Translations under genes and position numbers: made by a program | NCBI GenBank assembly: GCA_016213205.1 | Contig: JACRAZ010000077.1 | Location: 62,001-126,000, forward strand | From: Burkholderiales bacterium | Lineage (GTDB): Bacteria > Pseudomonadota > Gammaproteobacteria > Burkholderiales > Burkholderiaceae_C | DNA length: 64,000 nt | Direction: 5' to 3' | Shown here: in pieces, positions 61,023 through 64,000 of the stretch | How the letters are laid out: every line of letters starts with the position of its first letter | Position numbering within the stretch: the stretch's first letter is position 1 | The notes under the pieces: model-generated | What the model was told of the DNA's origin: nothing | Databases searched by the model: none | The model's input: only the letters and a program-made list of their open reading frames with translations

Positions 61023-61043
61023 GTGGCTCATGCCATGAGCCAC
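61023..61043. promoter_or_regulatory. Operator palindrome 2 in the WYL divergent region
   Basis: GTGGCTCA-N5-TGAGCCAC with central TGCCA, the same 21-bp architecture as the first site, centres 55 bp apart. It lies about 60 bp upstream of the 61104 start. The shared half-sites make both almost certainly binding sites of one protein, most simply the WYL regulator. Confidence 0.8.
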
Positions 61044-61103
61044 TGCGCGCGGAGACTGGCGACGCCGAGGACGTCTCGGCGCCACCTCCCGCAGGAACCG
61101 ACC

Positions 61104-62234
61104 ATGGCACAAGCCGCCTTCATGTTCGACACCCCCGTTGCCACCACCGGCGCCGGCTCGGCACCTGCCAGGCCCGTGCAGGGACCGCTGGCCCATCCCC
61201 GCTGCGGCGCCGACCGCTCGGGCTTCGAGATCGGCTGGGACTTTGCCCACTACCGCCTCACCCCGCCGGTGGCCCACCTACATGCCGAGAACCCGGTGCG
61301 CCAGGGCTGGAGCGCCGGCCGCGCGGTGTTCGGCACCCGCACGCTGCGCCCGGGGCGCGCGGCGCGCCAGTGGCTGCAGCTGCGCCTGGCGGCCTGGCAA
61401 CAAGGCGTCGCGTTCGAGGACGTGCAGGTCACGCCCAACTTCCTGGCGCAGCTCGAGGTTGCCACCTGCCCGGTGACCGGCATCACGCTCACCGAGGCCA
61501 GCGGCGCAGCCGCCGACGCCACCATCACCCGCATCAACCCCGCCGCCGCCGTGGCCGCCGGCAACCTGGCCATGGTGTCGGCCGGGGCCGCGCAGGCCAT
61601 GGCGGGGCTGGACTTCGCCGCCGCATCGGCCCACGCACGCCGCATCGAGGCGGGTGATGCGGTCAAGATCGCCGGGCTCGATGGTGCGCAATGGGCGCGC
61701 ATCGCGCTGCTCAAGAGCCTGGTCACCCCGCTGCCCCACGCCGTGGCCGCTGAACTGCCGTTGGTCCTGCTGCCGCCGAACCGCCTGCGCGTGCTGAACC
61801 CGGTGCAGGCGCTGCAGGTGATGCTGACCCTGCAGTTCTGCCAGGCCGGCTATGCCCGCAGGCTGGTGGCCTGGGCAGCGCTGATGCCCAGCAGCGAGGC
61901 GCGGCATGCGTTCCAGGTGTTCATGCACACGCTGCTGGCACGCCGCCTGGCCGCCGGCCCGGTACTGGATGTGGCGGCTGCGCGGCGGGCGATGCAGGCC
62001 GCCTGGGCCGACACCCTGGTGCAGCGTCGTTGGCAGCGCCTGGCGCTGCGCCTGTGCGCCGCCGATTGCGAGCAACTGCTGTGGCGCGCCGCACAGCGCC
62101 AGCTCCTGGGCAGCGGCCAGCGCTGGATCGACAGCACCCAGGCCACCGACGGCTGGGCGCTGTCCTCCGCGGGTCAGGCGTCGGTGATCGCCACGGCCGA
62201 AGGGGTGGTGTCGGCGAACGCCGTCTCGCACTGA
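61104..62234 (+). CDS. Unknown protein divergent from the WYL regulator
   Basis: A 376-residue soluble protein without signal peptide or clear membrane helix. The N-terminal third contains HPRCGADRSGFEIGWDFAHY and VATCPVTGITLTEASGAAAD (a CPxTG-like cysteine segment). The rest is Ala/Leu/Arg-rich and helical. The ATG at 61104 has AGGAAC upstream. I do not recognise the family. Shared operators with the WYL regulator suggest it is the regulated target. The last 61 bases overlap the convergent 62174-62806 gene. Confidence 0.8.
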   Translation: MAQAAFMFDTPVATTGAGSAPARPVQGPLAHPRCGADRSGFEIGWDFAHYRLTPPVAHLHAENPVRQGWSAGRAVFGTRTLRPGRAARQWLQLRLAAWQQGVAFEDVQVTPNFLAQLEVATCPVTGITLTEASGAAADATITRINPAAAVAAGNLAMVSAGAAQAMAGLDFAAASAHARRIEAGDAVKIAGLDGAQWARIALLKSLVTPLPHAVAAELPLVLLPPNRLRVLNPVQALQVMLTLQFCQAGYARRLVAWAALMPSSEARHAFQVFMHTLLARRLAAGPVLDVAAARRAMQAAWADTLVQRRWQRLALRLCAADCEQLLWRAAQRQLLGSGQRWIDSTQATDGWALSSAGQASVIATAEGVVSANAVSH

Positions 62235-62806
62235 GCGCCGGCTGCCGGGCCGTCCGGCGGCGCCGGCAGTGCACGCAGCTGCGGTTCACAGAAGGCCGCC
62301 AACTGCTGGCCGCTGATGCAGCCGGGCTCCCCGTGGTACCGCTTGGCGGCGCCGATGCCGGTGGCCAGGCATTCCAGCACCGGAGGCCCCGGATCGAACT
62401 GGTAGACCACGTTGTGGCAACGCAGCAGTGCCACCGTCGGGCGCTGACGATCACCCGAGACCGCCATCGCCGCGACGATGCTCTGCAGCATGGCATCCAC
62501 GCGCAGCTGGCGTTGCCAGTGTTCCGGGTCGTGCGGCCGGCGATCACCATTGCGGTGCGAGACACACAGCAAGCCATTGCCGTGCTCGAACACCGCGTCC
62601 ACCGCAACCTGCAGATCACCCACCGTGTAGGCCTGGCGTTCGCCTTCGGCCTGATTTGGCTTCGGCAGGGCCGGCCTCAGCATCGGCAGCAAGCGTGCCA
62701 CCCAGTCACCTTGGCCGTCCGCGTCCTGCGGATCGAAGAAATAGGCACGCACCGCCACGCCGAGCAACACCTGTTCGTCGTCCCAGTGCACTGGCGTTTC
62801 CATCAT
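62174..62806 (-). CDS. Unknown 210-residue protein, last of a three-gene operon
   Basis: A soluble protein starting METPVHWDDEQVLLGVAVRAYFFDPQDAD. It includes a VDAVFEHGNGLLCVSHRNGD stretch and a cysteine-containing segment around LRCHNVVYQFDPGPPVLECL. No signal or membrane helix. AAGGA lies before tandem ATGs at 62806 and 62803. Its 3' end overlaps the convergent 376-residue gene by 61 bp. The family is not recognised. The spacing to the upstream gene is 10 bp, so it is part of one operon. Confidence 0.75.
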   Translation of the reverse strand: MMETPVHWDDEQVLLGVAVRAYFFDPQDADGQGDWVARLLPMLRPALPKPNQAEGERQAYTVGDLQVAVDAVFEHGNGLLCVSHRNGDRRPHDPEHWQRQLRVDAMLQSIVAAMAVSGDRQRPTVALLRCHNVVYQFDPGPPVLECLATGIGAAKRYHGEPGCISGQQLAAFCEPQLRALPAPPDGPAAGAQCETAFADTTPSAVAITDA

Positions 62807-62816
62807 TGATTCCTTG

Positions 62817-63107
62817 TCATCGGGGCGCGCTGAGTTGCGCCTGCGGCGCAGCGTCCGATGCCGTCACGATCGACGCCACCCACCAGGCCGCGGCCAGCGC
62901 CGTCAACAACACCACGGCCGTGACGACGCGCAGGGTGAGCGAGGTCTGCCGAACCGTGGCGGGCGCCACCGGCGACGGAGGACACACGCTTGTGCTGGCC
63001 GGCGTGTGCCGCACTTCGGCCAATGCATCGCTGGGATCCACCAGCACCCAGCGCACGCCACTCACGCCATTGGCATGCAGCGTCGAGGCGATCTGCACCT
63101 GGATCAT
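62817..63107 (-). CDS. Small membrane protein of unknown function, 96 residues
   Basis: A soluble N-terminal part (MIQVQIASTLHANGVSGVRWVLVDPSD) is followed by one membrane helix (about residues 58-80, TLRVVTAVVLLTALAAAWWV). AAGGA lies 9 bp before the ATG. It is the middle gene of the small operon. I do not recognise a family. Confidence 0.7.
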   Translation of the reverse strand: MIQVQIASTLHANGVSGVRWVLVDPSDALAEVRHTPASTSVCPPSPVAPATVRQTSLTLRVVTAVVLLTALAAAWWVASIVTASDAAPQAQLSAPR

Positions 63108-63134
63108 CGTGTCGGTTCCTTGAAGGCGGCGTGC

Positions 63135-63431
63135 TCAAGCGCCGAAGGCACTGGCGGTCGCGCTGGACGCGGGCTCGGCACTCGTCGCATCGGACGGCTC
63201 GGCCGTGCGGCGCAGGCTCGCCGCCAGGTCCATTGGCAACTGATGCTCGAAGGCCAGCCGCAGCGCCGCGCAGGCGGCACCGGCGGCGAAGCCGAAGGCC
63301 GCGAACACGATGCCAGCCAGGTGGTTGTCCGGTCGGCCCGCAAAGGCCCCCAGGCCCACCACGGCAAAGGCACAGGCCCAGCCGACGCCGGCCAGCGCAA
63401 CCAGCAGCAAGGAGGTGGTCAGGCGGTTCAT
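63135..63431 (-). CDS. Small membrane protein of unknown function, 98 residues
   Basis: Two membrane helices (about residues 5-30 and 38-62) are followed by a Ser/Ala/Thr-rich cytoplasmic tail. The ATG at 63431 is chosen because it starts the first helix; the frame stays open farther upstream into the divergent thioesterase. It is the first gene of the operon with the two downstream genes (27-bp gap). Family not recognised. Confidence 0.65.
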   Translation of the reverse strand: MNRLTTSLLLVALAGVGWACAFAVVGLGAFAGRPDNHLAGIVFAAFGFAAGAACAALRLAFEHQLPMDLAASLRRTAEPSDATSAEPASSATASAFGA

Positions 63432-63504
63432 GCCCAAAGCTTTCGGCAGGCCGGCTGCAAGCTTGAGCGGGCCCGCTGCCGACGCGGCGCTATGCTTTGT
63501 GCCC

Positions 63505-63987
63505 ATGACGACTCCGACCACCGTGCGATCGGCCGCGGAACAGGCCCGGCTCGACGCCGAACTGACCGACCTGGTCGAGCACAAAATCACGTTCAACCAG
63601 GTGCTCGGGCTGAAGGTGCAGCAACTGCGGCCGGAGTTCCTGGTGCGCTTTGCCATGCGCCCGGAACTCGTGGGCCACTACCACTACGGCCGGCTGCACG
63701 GCGGCGTGATTTCCGCCACGCTGGACGCAATGGGTGGCTGCGCCCTGATGCTGGCCATCGCCGACAAGCATGCCCACGAAAGTGCCGCGCAGGTGATGCA
63801 CCGCTTTGTGAAGATGGGCACGATCGACCTGCGCGTGGACTTCCTGCGCCAAGGCATGGGCACGTATTTCGTGGCGAGTGCCGAGGTCACGCGCCTGGGT
63901 GGCCGGGTCGGCTCCACCCAGATGCGGCTCGTCAACGACGAAGGCACGCTGATCGCCACCGCCGCAGCGGCCTACATCGTGAGCTGA
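63505..63987 (+). CDS. Hotdog-fold thioesterase (PaaI/YigI-like)
   Basis: A 160-residue acyl-CoA thioesterase. The hotdog signature GRLHGGVISATLDAMGGCALM is clear, with TIDLRVDFLRQG and AAAAYIVS completing the fold. The start at 63505 (MTTPTTVRSAAEQ) follows a short promoter gap divergent from the small membrane protein operon. Its length fits the YigI group that hydrolyses medium- and long-chain acyl-CoA; the exact substrate is inferred only from the family. Confidence 0.92.
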   Translation: MTTPTTVRSAAEQARLDAELTDLVEHKITFNQVLGLKVQQLRPEFLVRFAMRPELVGHYHYGRLHGGVISATLDAMGGCALMLAIADKHAHESAAQVMHRFVKMGTIDLRVDFLRQGMGTYFVASAEVTRLGGRVGSTQMRLVNDEGTLIATAAAAYIVS

Positions 63988-64000
63988 AGCCGATGCGCCG

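Overview
The window is GC-rich throughout and its housekeeping genes (glutamine synthetase with NtrB/NtrC, RlmB, uracil phosphoribosyltransferase, DbpA, exonuclease III) look betaproteobacterial, order Burkholderiales (Rubrivivax/Leptothrix/Roseateles-like). The genus is an inference: there is no rRNA gene in the window. I saw no tRNA, CRISPR array, prophage or insertion sequence.

Positions 1-24219 form a starch, maltodextrin and glycogen block. A minus-strand operon reads glgP, glgB, glgX, malQ and an exported cyclomaltodextrinase-like enzyme. A pullulanase (cut by the window edge) and an amylase lipoprotein are divergent at 2630/2681. A plus-strand operon encodes a maltose-type ABC importer (ATPase, binding protein, MalF, MalG) followed by two exported GH13 enzymes. 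In all, seven GH13 proteins, one GH77 and one GT35 are present; glgA and glgC are absent.

Positions 24293-34846 hold a small basic protein, an FAD oxidoreductase and a membrane protein. These are followed by a second sugar locus: a flavin-dependent halogenase-like protein, a TonB-dependent receptor, a stand-alone glucokinase, and a divergent glucokinase-RpiR (HexR-type) fusion. HexR-like 15-bp operators lie upstream of the receptor, both glucokinase genes, and in the glgP/malK divergent promoter. This suggests that one regulator links outer-membrane uptake, ABC import, glucose phosphorylation and glycogen breakdown. A second LacI-type operator occurs twice in the same locus without a LacI gene in the window.

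Positions 34900-43238 carry a DUF4337 protein, an RND efflux pair, two fasciclin-domain proteins flanking a 13-G run, exonuclease III and an unknown protein. Positions 43281-49004 hold the nitrogen module ntrC-ntrB-(DUF4124)-glnA, with a sigma-54 promoter and NtrC sites in front of glnA. Positions 48168-60938 are ordinary chromosomal genes: CinA-like, EI24, sterol desaturase, a polysaccharide deacetylase variant, beta-propeller, AIM24-like, upp, sirtuin, rlmB, acyltransferase, methyltransferase, flavodoxin and dbpA.

The right end (59946-63987) holds a WYL-domain regulator divergent from a 376-residue protein of unknown function. Two identical-architecture 21-bp palindromes lie between them. 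A convergent three-gene operon of small uncharacterised proteins and a hotdog thioesterase follow. The WYL locus is the part I recognise least and the best candidate for an undescribed system.
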